Origin: Gymnorhina tibicen
Lineage: Eukaryota > Chordata > Aves > Passeriformes > Artamidae
Direction of reading: 5' to 3'
Length of the DNA stretch: 64,000 nucleotides
Assembly: GCA_013399875.1 (NCBI GenBank)
Contig: VXAZ01003270.1
Coordinates: 584,913 to 648,912 of the forward strand
Shown: piece by piece, positions 36,201-46,165 of the stretch
How positions within the stretch are numbered: position 1 is the first letter of the stretch
Layout of the letters: every line of letters starts with the position of its first letter
Notes under the pieces: model-generated
Told to the model about the DNA's origin: nothing
The model's input: the letters and a program-made list of their open reading frames with translations, nothing else
The model's database searches: none
Translations under genes and position numbers: made by a program

Positions 36201-37257
36201 AAAAATTTACATGTGGGAAAGCTGTAGACAATAAAGTGGTCTTCCAAGGGACCTGGAGCCCCTTGTTCTAACCATATTGCTTAATCCTCTGCGGAAAGCT
36301 CAATTTCCAGATGCAATTTCTCCAGTGACATGATTCACATCACAGTAACTTTATCTAGTTTTATCACAGGGAGAATTAGCAAAAGATAGATCCTGTTAGA
36401 GCTGTACTAAATGAGAAGAAGGAGTTCAACCACAAAAAAGGTGACTCAAAGTCATAGCCAGACAATTTTTTCTAGAGATTGATGATAGCAGAAAGGTAAA
36501 GTAAAAAGAGGAGTTATCATCTGTGCATCAGCTTTCTTCTGTGTGGCTCTAACAACCAAGACATGGCAAACTCTGTGGTCTTTCATACTAACGGAACTGA
36601 TCTTCTCCTTGTAAATTAAGGGGAATGACCGTCTGACTTTCCCTGTGCTTGGCCTGACAAAATGGAAGACCTGGTTAACAGTTTTATATGTATATCCATA
36701 CATGCACAAACTTTCCTCTCCTCACTGACTGAACATGATAATGCTCTATTTCAGATTTTATCTTAGTATATCAGCTCACCAAAATTGAAAAGTTATTTTG
36801 ATGTCATAATGATACTTTTTTCCCCTTCAAATTACCCCTTGCTTTATTTCAGAACTTCAAACTTGAAGATCATTACAAACTTCAGAAACACAAGGGAACA
36901 ATGCTACTAGGAAAATGTTTGAATAGCTAGTCACAGGGATATTTAAAGGCAGTGGAAAATGTCAAGACTGTAAATTTAACTTTGACTCTAGTAGGAGGTT
37001 CAGAAAATGTTAAAGCATAACGTGAACAAGAGGGCAAATTCCTAACAACCACAGCTATCATACCAAATCAAAATTAAGCTTCCATTGTGTGAACAAGCTC
37101 AACTTGACAGGACATTAAGCTGTTTTTCTTTAAAATGATACTTCACCAATAATTTCCACTGTCAATTAAATGAGAAAATACATATATTTTTAAAATGCAC
37201 TGTAGGCTGCAATCATACCTTCTAATGTTTTCATTTGACTCATGGCTTAAATATAGA
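33291..37257. other. Unique non-coding DNA
   Basis: No gene recognised. Several frames of 60-106 codons overlap one another on both strands near 34.0-34.4 and 35.4-35.8 kb without any recognised domain. Confidence 0.5.
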
Positions 37258-37272
37258 TTTTTTTTTTTTTTT
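37258..37272 (+). repeat. Poly(T) run of 15
   Basis: Fifteen T residues directly abut the first recognisable LTR bases at 37273. Confidence 0.9.
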
Positions 37273-37508
37273 GGTAGTGGGTTTATGTGGTGGGAGAAGT
37301 TAAAGGGATGGTTTTCGTGAGAAGCTGCCAGAAACTTCCCCCATGTCTGGTAAAATCAATGCCAGCTGGCTCCAAGACGGATCTGCCACTGTCAAAGGCT
37401 TAACGTATCAACAACAGTGGCATAGCCTCTGGAATAACATATTTAAGAAGGGGAGGAAAAAAACTGGAAGAGCAAATGCATCTGGAGAGAGGAGTGAGAA
37501 TATGTGAG
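37273..37508 (+). mobile_element. 5' part of an ERVL-type LTR, plus orientation
   Basis: Matches the first part of the long songbird LTR also present at 43.4-46.2 kb in the other orientation. Shared phrases include GTGAGAAGCTGCCAGAAACT, GCCAGCTGGCTCCAAGACGG, and an ATAACATATTTAAGAAGGGG block at about 37434, where TATTTAAG may be the promoter element. The 46.0-46.1 kb region contains the reverse complement of the same phrases. It stops near 37508, where sequence from the opposite end and strand of the family begins. Confidence 0.72.
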
Positions 37509-37690
37509 AGTGAGGCAGTTTGTCCTTGGCTGGACACCAAGCACCCACCAAAGGCATTCTGTCATTGTCCTCCTCAGCTGGACAGAGAGGGAAAATTTAA
37601 CAAAAGGCTCATGGGTTTAGCTAAGGACAAAGAAGATCACTCACCAATTACTGCCATGGGCAAAACAAACTCAAATTGGGGAAATTAATT
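37509..37690 (-). mobile_element. 3' end of the same LTR family, minus orientation
   Basis: On the plus strand it reads GTCCTTGGCTGGACACCAAG, CCACCAAAGGCATTCTGTCA, CTCCTCAGCTGGACAGAGAG and ATCACTCACCAATTACTGCC, which aligns with 43437-43610 in the same direction. That makes it the antisense of the LTR 3' end, opposite to the adjoining 37273-37508 piece. It is cut off near 37690. Confidence 0.75.
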
Positions 37691-39279
37691 GAATTCATTA
37701 ACAGTTGTATAGCTGGGTAATATATCTGTTAAATATCTATATAATATAACTTTTGTCATTTGATCTAAACGTCTTTCACTTGGGGTACTCAGATGTGTTT
37801 CTTTTTTCTCTTCAAATAATTAAAGACATGTGGATCCTCCCTATTTTAGGATGGCTGCAGAGGTTTCCATCTTTTGCTAAATAATTCTGATGCGTCTGTT
37901 GCATATACACTGAAGGAAGATAAAAAGGCTGTGAGTCTTCAACCCATAGACTTGTGCAACCATGCAAACAGTCTGCATAGCAGTGGGTGTGGTTAGTGGA
38001 GTCCTTCATGGTCACAGTGCCAGGACGTGCCATCCTGCCCCAGGTGGCACAACACAGTTAAGTGCTATGGACAAGAATCACTGAAATATCAGCAGAGCAC
38101 AAGTGACAGCACTTGTGACTTGAAATAAGAGCAGTGACCTGATCTGATTTTCCTTGGGGACTGATACCTACTCCTTGAGGAATTCTCAAAACCTTCAGAT
38201 CCTTGCTGGCAGTACATGTGAGGAAATGCTTCTCTGCTTCAACAATTTGCTGGGAGCAGAGAGGTGGGGATGTGACTTGCCTTCAGTCACTCCCCTTCAG
38301 TGTTGCTGGGGGCAGAGGGTTTTTCCTCATTTCTGGACAGGGAGTGGCAGGCTGTTGGACAGGAACAGACTGAGCCTTGGTGGTAAGAGCTGTACCTTCT
38401 TACCATGAAGATTTAGGGGTATGGTGATATACAGAAAATACCACAGGCAGTGAAAGATAACATCAGCACTAAGTAACACTGGTATCAGCTATACAGAATT
38501 GCTGATCCAGGTGTATACTGCTGTATCAGAAAAGTGCTCATCATTCAATCTGATATATGAGAAATCAAAGGTACTCAAGTCTCATTCACGTTTAAGATCT
38601 TGACAAAAGTATCCTTTTAAAATTTTTAGGGAAAAAAAATTATTATTTCATCCAAAGTAATTGTTGATACATAAGCATTATACACTGTCTGTAAGCTGCC
38701 ATCTCTATTTGAAACATTTTGAAGAAAATCTAGGTCCCAGACTTCATAAGGGGTGTATATAGCAGTCTACACCTGGCAATATCCCAAACACATTGACAAG
38801 CTTAGACAAGCTTTATCCACCGGTAACCAAAAAACATAGAAAAGGCAGTTAGTATTTTTTCGTGTCTACAGTCTATTTTTAAGATCACTACGAGAGTTTT
38901 TGAGCTCTGGTGACAAACTGCAGTCTTTGATTCCCCTATGCTATTTAATTTGTATTGGTATTCCATATATGTACATACCTATGTGGGGCACAACCTGCCA
39001 TCCTTTGTCTTGCTGAAGAAAACCCTTCTCTAAAATGAAATCTATTGACTTTATCTAGAACTGAAGTTCAGATGTAGAAGATAAAGATATTACTTACAGA
39101 AAGCATTAGAGTTACTTGGTGGTTGGCTTTTAAGACTGGTGTAGTGTGTACATTCTCATCCAGGTAATTAATAATACATCAGCTTAACTGCAAAGTTCTC
39201 TACATACACAACTGCAATTGAAGTGTAAGTAACTGCATCATGTAACTACATATAAAATGGATTTGTGGGACTATAGAAT
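37691..39279. other. Unique non-coding DNA
   Basis: No gene or known repeat recognised. GC-richer pockets at 37.9-38.4 kb contain short frames without family signatures. Confidence 0.5.
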
Positions 39280-39410
39280 AAAATTACTGTATTAAATAAT
39301 TTTATTATATTGTATTATTGCATTAATTTAATTTCTTTAATATTAAATTACTTTTTAATATTAATTAAATGCAATAAATATTGTATTAAATTACTGTATT
39401 AAAAAGAAGC
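39280..39410. repeat. AT-rich palindromic block
   Basis: About 130 bp with very little G or C. The words TTATTGCATT (39315-39324) and AATGCAATAA (39368-39377) are exact reverse complements, with TTAATATTAA palindromes between them. AAATTACTGTATTAAA occurs near both edges (39281 and about 39388) as a direct repeat. Confidence 0.75.
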
Positions 39411-42400
39411 ACAAGAAATGGGACTAAACTCCCTGCTATAAGAAATACTACTAATTACTCAGATACAGTATAATTACACAAACTGCAATAACTGTGTAAT
39501 TACATAATAGTTAGAGTTATAGTGTTATAAAGCGGGATTGCTTCTTTTCTTATCCCAACTCATGTCCTAGCATTTAACTTGAAATAGCTTCAAAAAAATA
39601 AATTAATTTTAATATTTATGGACTTAAAACCTATTGAAATAGATGGAAAACTCTGTTATTTCAATAAATTTTAGAATGGGATAGATAGATAAAATTATAA
39701 TGTGAGGAATAATAATAAAGTCCTCTGAAGAAAATGTGAGTTGCCTTTTACATTTGTACTTAATACTCCACTGTTAAAGTGATTTCAAAAAACAGAAGGA
39801 GTTAAGGAGAGAAAGAGAGAGAAAGATTTGGGGACATTATCCCTTTCTGAGACTAGTGAGAATTAGGACCCAGTCCAGGCACAGATTTAGCTATCTTGTC
39901 CTCCCATCTCATTTTCTCTGTTAGACTAAGCCTATGGTTCTGCCACCTCTGAGAGGGTTCTTGCTTTTTGTGGGTTTTTTTCGTTTAGTGTGGGTTGGGA
40001 TTTTTTTTGTTTTGCTCTTGTTTTTGCTGATTGTCTGTTGTTTTGTTTTTTGGTTTTTTTTTTGCTTTAATGCCAGATACCTTCATGATATCTGAGCTGA
40101 ATTCATTGGAGTTAACTTTTCTCATTCAGTCATATTTTATTCCTGTTGTTTTGTTAGGTCTCTATTACAAATAACACTCAGCTGAACAACATAGAAGAAT
40201 TACACTGGGCTTATGGAAGCAGGAAATTATTCACTACAACTACCTACTTCATGTGGTAGAAAGAAATACTGCTAGGATGATCAGAGAATTCTAGAATCTA
40301 GTTTACAGCATAAAGTGTCACATCTTTTGTGTACCACTAAAAGCAGTAAAGAAAGTCCTGATCTGCCTGCCCGTGATCCAAATGCAATGTGTGATATTAC
40401 AGAGAGCTCTTTGACATCCTACTGCCCAGCACTCTGCTGACAAAACACTTGATATTTCCTTTGCTTCCATGGGTTTCTGGGATTCCCTTGTTGCACAAGT
40501 TGCTTACCTTAGGGACTGAACAAGGAGTTCAGAACACCAGAGAAAGGAGGCACTGAAAGATCTTTTCCATAGGAGTAACAGACTTCAGTGCAGTAGGTAT
40601 CTTCACTGTCATCATCATCTTCTTCACCCCTAATCTTTGCTCGTGAATCCAGTTTGAACAAGTCGTTGGAGAAATTTAATCTCATAATGCTACATAAGTT
40701 AAATATTACAGCATTTCCAAGACAAATTATTCCCCTTTTGGGTTACCTGCTATTCATCTAACCTTTTCATCTCCTGAGAAACTTTGATGCAGAGACAGAA
40801 GTCCTGACTTTACTGATGTTTTTAATTACAGAGAAGCCAAGAGACCAGTGGGATTTTAGTACTTATAACAAGTATCTAGTACTCTACAACCTGTTGGACA
40901 TAATAAACAAAAGAGAAAGTCCTGTTGTTATGCCATACACCCTCCTGAGAGAGGATAAATCTTCGTATATGTCTGCTGGGCACTGACAGACGACCTTATG
41001 TGTCTTTCATGTCTGAGCATTCTCACAGCTCTGAGCCGCCTTTCTTGCTCCCCTGCTAAAGCCTCCTTGCAGCAGCAGAGGCAGAACAGAGTGCAAGTCT
41101 GTCTCTTACCCAACCAAGCTCAATCCACTGTATTTTAAACGTGAATTAACTGGGTTTGGCATTGTACAAAGAACAAGGGAAGACTCATAGACATTTTTCC
41201 CACTCTCCCTCACTTACATGGAAGCACTGACCCCTGGAAGAGCCACAGGAACTCAGGAGAACTCATCACAAAACAGCACCCAAAATGACCAATCAGTCTC
41301 TTAAATGTGTAAGACAAATCCTCCCTACTTTATCCATGAAAGTTATCTAAATTAATTAAACAGAACCAGCTTGTAATGACTTAAGAAAAATTTTTTCTCA
41401 CCTATTAGTAACCTTGCCATGTTTATTAACACTTTGGATTAGAAATTACAAGGAGATCAGGTGGTTATAAAGTATGTTCAAAGTTGTCACTACACTATAG
41501 TGCTAATCACAAGATGGCAACAGGCAGAAAAGATGGTGCCAGTTATAATGAGCTGAATTATTATATTTAAAATTACTAGGGAACCTAATAACAATATGAT
41601 AATAATTACTTTCTTGGAAGAAACTACAGAAGCAGTTCAAATTTCTGAATTTAAGCCCCCTGACAAAGATCAATGCAAACATATGCTAACATTTAGCAAT
41701 TAATTATTGATAACTCAATTTAACTCCCTCTCTGTGCTGTTTACTGAAACTAAAGTCATTTAGTAATCAATAATCATCATTATAAAACAAGGATAAAACT
41801 TAGCTAACAATAGTGCAGATCAATAAATTAGCTCATCTAATAGAACCTAATATTTTATTTCAGCACTCTATCTAAGAAATAGTGGGCACTAATTTCACTG
41901 AAGCAGCCATGAGGAATATGGATCCTTTGCACAATTTCCATCATGAAAATTAAAAAAAAGAAAATCCCAGTGATGATGGACTCCTTCATTGCAAGTTTTC
42001 AACTATGTGGGAAAGAAGAAATGGTCCTGTTACCTTGAGTACAGACGGACTCAATAAATAAAATAATCTTGCCTTGCCAGCAGTACAAAGCAGTTCCTTA
42101 AACATCGCTTCTTGCAAAAGCACTCAGTCAACCTCAGCCCAGATTCATGCTATGAGTGTTTATTCAGTTGTCTTGGATTTTCTTGCTGTTCCTACTCCAT
42201 ACGCCTTTTCTGTCGCTTCTTTCTCCTAGGCACACAAATCTATTGAGCAGCACTGTCTTCTGAGAGTCAGCACTTCTAACAACTCATTTTCTGACATCAG
42301 ACCATCAATGTGATCTAGATGTTATGGTCATGTATCTTGCTAGTCTTTAAAATGTCAAGTTCCCTTCTTCTGCCTAGTCCCAAAAACTCTTAATTACATA

Positions 42401-42640
42401 AGATATGCTCTTATCTAATTAGAGTACATACTCCAGAGTTTCAGTGATGTTTTCAAGCACTCCTCACATAGTAGCGTAACATTTCACTATGCAATAAGTT
42501 TTCATTACTGCTCTCTAACCAATCATATACATAATAATAGCATATAAAAACAAGCAAATGTAGTTTGTACATTTCAATTTCTAACGTAGTTTTTGTAATC
42601 CTTTCATTTTTCTTCAAGATTTTAGAACTGCAGAGAGATT
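39411..42640. other. Unique non-coding DNA
   Basis: No gene recognised. It contains GA-rich sequence at 39800-39828, a G/T-only tract at 39961-40066, and a candidate conserved AT-rich block at 41560-41880 with several TAAT-type motifs. Confidence 0.5.
39961..40066 (+). repeat. G/T-only low-complexity tract
   Basis: Words such as GTGGGTTTTTTT, TGGGTTGGGA and TTTTGGTTTT with almost no A or C. It is the complement-strand equivalent of the A/C tracts at 14.1 and 19.6 kb. Confidence 0.8.
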
Positions 42641-43187
42641 ACTATGTTGCTAACTAGGACCAAGATTAACCTAGCTGGACAGGATGTAAGAAACCAATGG
42701 ACATGACACAAGAAGTTGCTGGATATGACAAACAGTAAAAGAAGCTGATAAAGATTAAGGAAAACTCCCTGACAGATGGCCAGGTTTAACAGGTGGTTAA
42801 GGGGAATGTATAAGAGGAATGACCAAACTTCACAAATAATGGATGGTGGTACTGCAGAATTTTTGGATAATAAAATTTGCAACATCAGGAACATATCTCA
42901 GTAATACCAGATTTGAACATGGATGTAGCAAGGCTGGGACAAAAAATACTTATATTCTTACTGACTTTTTTGGAAGAGAACTCACACAGAGAAAGACATG
43001 GATGAAGGTAGAAGATAGGACCAAGAAACGGGAAAAGTGATAATAAGGCAGGCTTACTATCTTAAGACTGGTTCTTTCTGTATGCAGCTGCCAGCAGCCC
43101 TGTGCTTGATCACCACCACTTAAAGCAGGACAATAAACTCACTTTTCATTCTCCTACACCAATCATGTCCAAATTGTTTCTTTTGTC
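42641..43187 (+). mobile_element. Probable ERV LTR, plus orientation
   Basis: Begins near TGTTGCTAACTAGGACCAAG (42645) and has a TATAAG-like box at 42809 and AATAAA at 43132-43137 in a GGACAATAAACTCAC context typical of LTR R regions. It ends near TTGTTTCTTTTGTCA (43187). The content resembles a songbird LTR family I recognise only loosely. No target duplication was found, so the ends are approximate. The 65-codon frame at 42843-43040 lies inside and is not a gene. Confidence 0.55.
43132..43137 (+). terminator. LTR poly(A) signal AATAAA
   Basis: AATAAA with downstream T-rich sequence, near the 3' end of the probable LTR. Confidence 0.4.
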
Positions 43188-43429
43188 AGGGGCACAGGGA
43201 AGGGAATGGGAGCACCTTTCCCTGAAATCAGGAGAGCCCTTAGGACAGATGGATTGAGCACACTGGTATCACCATGCCAGTATCATCATGTCAGTGCCCT
43301 TTCCAAACCTAGTGGCATCAGTGTCTCTAAAAACATACTAAGAAATATATTCCATTTCTTATGCAGACAGGGGAAATCTTCTACTGAAGAGAGAAGGCCA
43401 CTGAGAAACTGCTGTAAGGCTTAGTACTC

Positions 43430-43940
43430 TGTGGTGGGTTGTCCCTGGCTGGATGCCTGGTGCCTACCATAGCAGCTCTATCATTTCCCTCCTTAGCTGG
43501 CCTTGGAAGGGAAAATGAATGGCTTGTGGGTTGAGATAAGGACAGAGAGAGATCACTCGGCAATTACTGTCACAAAAAAAACCCAGACTCAGGTTTGGGA
43601 AATTAGCTTAATTTATTGTCAAGCAAATCAGAGTACTGTAATGAGAAATTAAACCTAATTCTTAAAACATCTTTACATAACCTCTCCAACCTTCCAGGGC
43701 TCAACTTCAGATTTCTCTACCTCCTCCCCTGCAGCAGTACAGGGAAGCAGGGAATGTTGGCTGCAGACAGTTCATCACATGGTGTCCCTGCCACTCCCTT
43801 CCTTCTAGGGGAAGGACTCCTCACACTCTTCCCTTGCTCCAGTGTGGGATCCCTCCCTCAGGAGAGAGTCCTCTACACACTCCCTCAATGGGAGTCCTTG
43901 ACACAAGCTGCAGTTCTTCACAAACTGCTCCAGTGTGTGT
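43430..43940 (-). mobile_element. ERVL-type LTR, 3' half, minus orientation (interrupted)
   Basis: The plus strand opens with TGTGGTGGGTTGTCCCTGGC, which is the antisense of the LTR 3' terminus (family ends in AACCCACCACA). It continues through TCACTCGGCAATTACTGTCA and CAAATCAGAGTACTGTAATG, then TGCTCCAGTGTGGGATCCCT-type units repeated about every 50 bp. In the sense direction a poly(A)-type AATAAA lies at 43614-43619 (plus strand TTTATT). The element breaks off near 43940 and resumes at 45591. The 160-codon open frame (43616-44098) runs through this LTR and is not a gene. Confidence 0.78.
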
Positions 43941-44376
43941 CTGTGGCAGGACATGTCTACCTCCTCTCTCTACCACAGATGGTTGGTGCATATGCAGGAG
44001 ATAGCTCAGGCAGGTCACAGGCCCAGCATGGGCTATCTCTGGCACCAAAAGGGCTCAGGCACCCAGCTAAGAATCAACGTCTTAGTCTGAAAAGCTAATG
44101 TGGGAAGAGATGAAAAAAATATTCTTGACCAAAAGACGCAGTTCTTATATCTATAAAAGCCCACACAGCTATCACAGAGGCAAAAGTCTCAACCACTCCT
44201 CGGAAAGGTGCGAGAAGATTTCTCCCTGGAGCTGGACCAACTCCAGGTCCCTTACCCTGGGAATTGAGAGAGAGAATTTTCCATGTGTATTCCATCAAAG
44301 AATTGAATGGAAAGAAACACCGGACCCTAAGTTATATTATTTCTTAGCTAGCTGTAAATTTAATAGTACCTTTAAC
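43941..44376. other. Unidentified insert sequence, left part
   Basis: Lies between the interrupted minus-strand LTR and the ERVK-type LTR. Before the ERVK LTR inserted, this was continuous with 45043-45328. I do not recognise the family; it may itself be an older LTR, since the right part carries AATAAA (45133-45138). Confidence 0.45.
44371..44376. repeat. Target-site duplication, left copy (TTTAAC)
   Basis: TTTAAC directly precedes the LTR first base. The right copy is at 45037-45042. Confidence 0.85.
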
Positions 44377-44747
44377 TGTTGCAGTGGTTAGGGACACCAC
44401 TGGGGGGGAGTCCAGAGAGCCACAAGACCCAAAAACCAGTTAAGCCTACTAGTGGGCCATTGCTAAGATCTGAGAATCCTCCCGTCGTTAGGGTGAGTTC
44501 ACACAAGACCTTGCTCCTAATGTAATTATATATGGATTTTCGACGGTTAGGATTGGTTTGCTGTTCTCCACCCCTTTTATTTCTTATGTGTACACCCTCT
44601 AGAAAGTTCTTTTCAATAGTAACCCCCCCATTGGCTCCCTTCCCTTAATCCCGCCTTCTCTGTACCCCTGTTGGTTCCCTTACCCCTACTCCGGCCCCTG
44701 GCCCTCAGCCCATTGGTTCTGATTCTCTGCCCGCCCCTTCCCTCCCA

Positions 44748-44755
44748 TATATAAA
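44748..44755 (+). promoter_or_regulatory. ERVK-type LTR TATA box
   Basis: TATATAAA after a C-rich, ATTGG-containing region and 62 bp before the poly(A) signal. A short R region is usual in this class. Confidence 0.7.
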
Positions 44756-44816
44756 CCTTGTGCCCTGTCCTCCATCTTGTCTTCTGTCTGTGGATGCCTC
44801 TGCACATGGATCCTGC

Positions 44817-44822
44817 AATAAA
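44817..44822 (+). terminator. ERVK-type LTR poly(A) signal
   Basis: AATAAA in CCTGCAATAAACCCAGTTGC, followed about 70 bp later by a GT-rich run that would serve as downstream element. Confidence 0.7.
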
Positions 44823-45036
44823 CCCAGTTGCTGAACCCCACACAGAAGACCCTTCCTGCCTCCTTTGTCGCCTGCTGTCGCCTTCATCTTTGTGAGTGTG
44901 TGTGCGCGTGCGCCCCACACCATTGGGAGTGAGTGTGCCCGCACCTTCGCTTGGCCCTCCGTGCTGAAGCGGCTTCCCCTGGCTGGGGGCCCTTCCAGAA
45001 AGCTGTGGCAACTTACCACCACCACACGCCGTGGCA

Positions 45037-45042
45037 TTTAAC
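45037..45042. repeat. Target-site duplication, right copy (TTTAAC)
   Basis: TTTAAC directly follows the LTR terminal GGCA, identical to the left copy. Confidence 0.85.
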
Positions 45043-45328
45043 TCGGCATATAACACTAGCATGCCTTTTTCTCTTATTCCTGTATATTAATAGTCTGTTC
45101 TAAATTTTATGTCTGCTAGTTTTTTGTCTAGTAATAAACAACTAATTTTCTAATAGGCTGAATCAGCCATTATTAAAGAACTTGCGAATGGTGGGGGGTT
45201 TTGGGGTGCTGGCCACCTCAATAACGTGACTGCCTGCTGCCAGAGGCCTAGGCAGCAGACAGGAGCTGATTTAAACCCACATCATCCATTCATAACAGTG
45301 TCACTGCCACAGGGTACAGTACCTCAGG
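45043..45328. other. Unidentified insert sequence, right part
   Basis: Continuation of the 43941-44376 sequence beyond the ERVK LTR, with T-rich sequence and AATAAA at 45133-45138 followed by a GGTGGGGGGTTTTGGGGTG G/T stretch near 45189. This looks like the 3' part of another LTR, but I cannot name it. Confidence 0.4.
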
Positions 45329-45590
45329 AACATAGAATCACAGAACCATAGAATATCCTGAGTTGGAAGAGACCCATCAGGATCATTGAGTCCAACTCCT
45401 GGTCCTGCATATAACACCTCAAGAGTCATACCATGTTCCTGAGAATGTTGTCCAAACACTTGAACTCTTGTCAGGCTGGTTCTGTGACCACTTCCCTGGG
45501 GAGCCTGTTCCAGTGCCCAGGCACCCTATGGGTGAAGAACCTTTTTCTAACATCAAACCTAAAACTCCCCTAAATATCTACCTTAAACCT
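45329..45590 (-). mobile_element. CR1 LINE 3' end, minus orientation
   Basis: The plus strand reads the antisense CR1 tail: CATAGAATCACAGAACCATA octamer remnants, GAGTTGGAAGAGACCCATCA, TGAGTCCAACTCCTGGTCCT, ACCACTTCCCTGGGGAGCCT, then CACCCTATGGGTGAAGAACC. The element 3' end is at the left and it is 5'-truncated at about 45590, where the interrupted LTR resumes. Well preserved compared with the 48.3-kb copy, so a younger insertion. Confidence 0.93.
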
Positions 45591-46165
45591 CTCCAGCATG
45601 GATCCCTTTTGTGGGGTCACAAGTCCTGATAGCAAACCTGCTCCAGCATGGGCTCCTCTGTCCACAGGTCCACATATCTTGCCAGGAGCTTACTTCAGCA
45701 CAGGTATCCCATAGAGTTACAGCCTCCTTCAGGGATCTATTTGCTGCAGTGTGGGTTTCTCCAGGGGCCACAGATGGCTCTCTGCATTCCTGTGGACCCC
45801 CATGGGCTACAGGGGCACAGCTGCCTTACCATGGGCTGCACCACAGGCTGCAGGGGAATCTCAGCTCTGGTGCCTGGAGTGCCTCCTGTCCCTCTTGTGC
45901 TGACCTTGGGTCTGCGGGGCTGTTCCTCTCATATTCTCATCCCTCTCCCTGGCTCCTGTCACTCAGCATTTCTTTTTCCTCTTCTTGAACATGTTATCTC
46001 AGAGGCACTACCACCATGTCTGATGGGCTTGGCCTTGGCCAGTGGTTGGTCCATCTTGGAGCTGGCTGGCACTGGCTCTGTTGGATATGGAAGAAGCTTC
46101 TGGCAGCTTCTCGCAGAAGCCATCCCTGTAGATCCATGGCTATAAAAACCCTGTCATACAAACAC
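45591..46165 (-). mobile_element. ERVL-type LTR, 5' half, minus orientation
   Basis: Resumes the LTR broken at 43940, with TGCTCCAGCATGGGCTCCTC-type units, TGCAGGGGAATCTCAGCTCT, GGGCTTGGCCTTGGCCAGTG and TTCTGGCAGCTTCTCGCAGA. Its right end matches, in reverse complement, the 37273-37430 piece. The expected 5' terminus is diverged, so the end near 46165 is approximate. Frames of 125 and 165 codons across this part are composition artefacts of the CTCC/CAGG-rich LTR. Confidence 0.78.

Larger units (their letters stand above)
44377..45036 (+). mobile_element. ERVK-type solo LTR with 6-bp target duplication, plus orientation
   Basis: A 660-bp element running from TGTTGCAGTGGTTAGGGACA to CACACGCCGTGGCA, flanked by perfect TTTAAC direct repeats at 44371-44376 and 45037-45042. 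Six-base duplications are typical of class II (ERVK) integrases. Inside are ATTGG (inverted CCAAT) boxes at 44630-44720, a TATATAAA box at 44748-44755, a short leader, AATAAA at 44817-44822, then a GT-rich stretch near 44894-44910, which is the classic U3-R-U5 order. There is no internal coding region, so it is a solo LTR. Long overlapping minus-strand frames here (149 and 110 codons) are artefacts of GC-rich sequence. Confidence 0.9.

Noticed and set aside
43616..44098. 160-codon open frame rich in Leu, Ser and Pro
   Set aside because: It lies in the antisense of an LTR and crosses the point where the LTR breaks off, so it is not a protein gene.
44613..45062. 149-codon minus-strand open frame, Gly/Arg-rich
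   Set aside because: Antisense to the ERVK-type LTR and spanning its 3' end and target repeat; Gly/Arg richness reflects GC-rich LTR sequence.
45648..46145. 165-codon open frame, the longest in the window
   Set aside because: Entirely inside the interrupted LTR; its length comes from low stop density in CTCC/CAGG repeats, and a second overlapping frame is open too.
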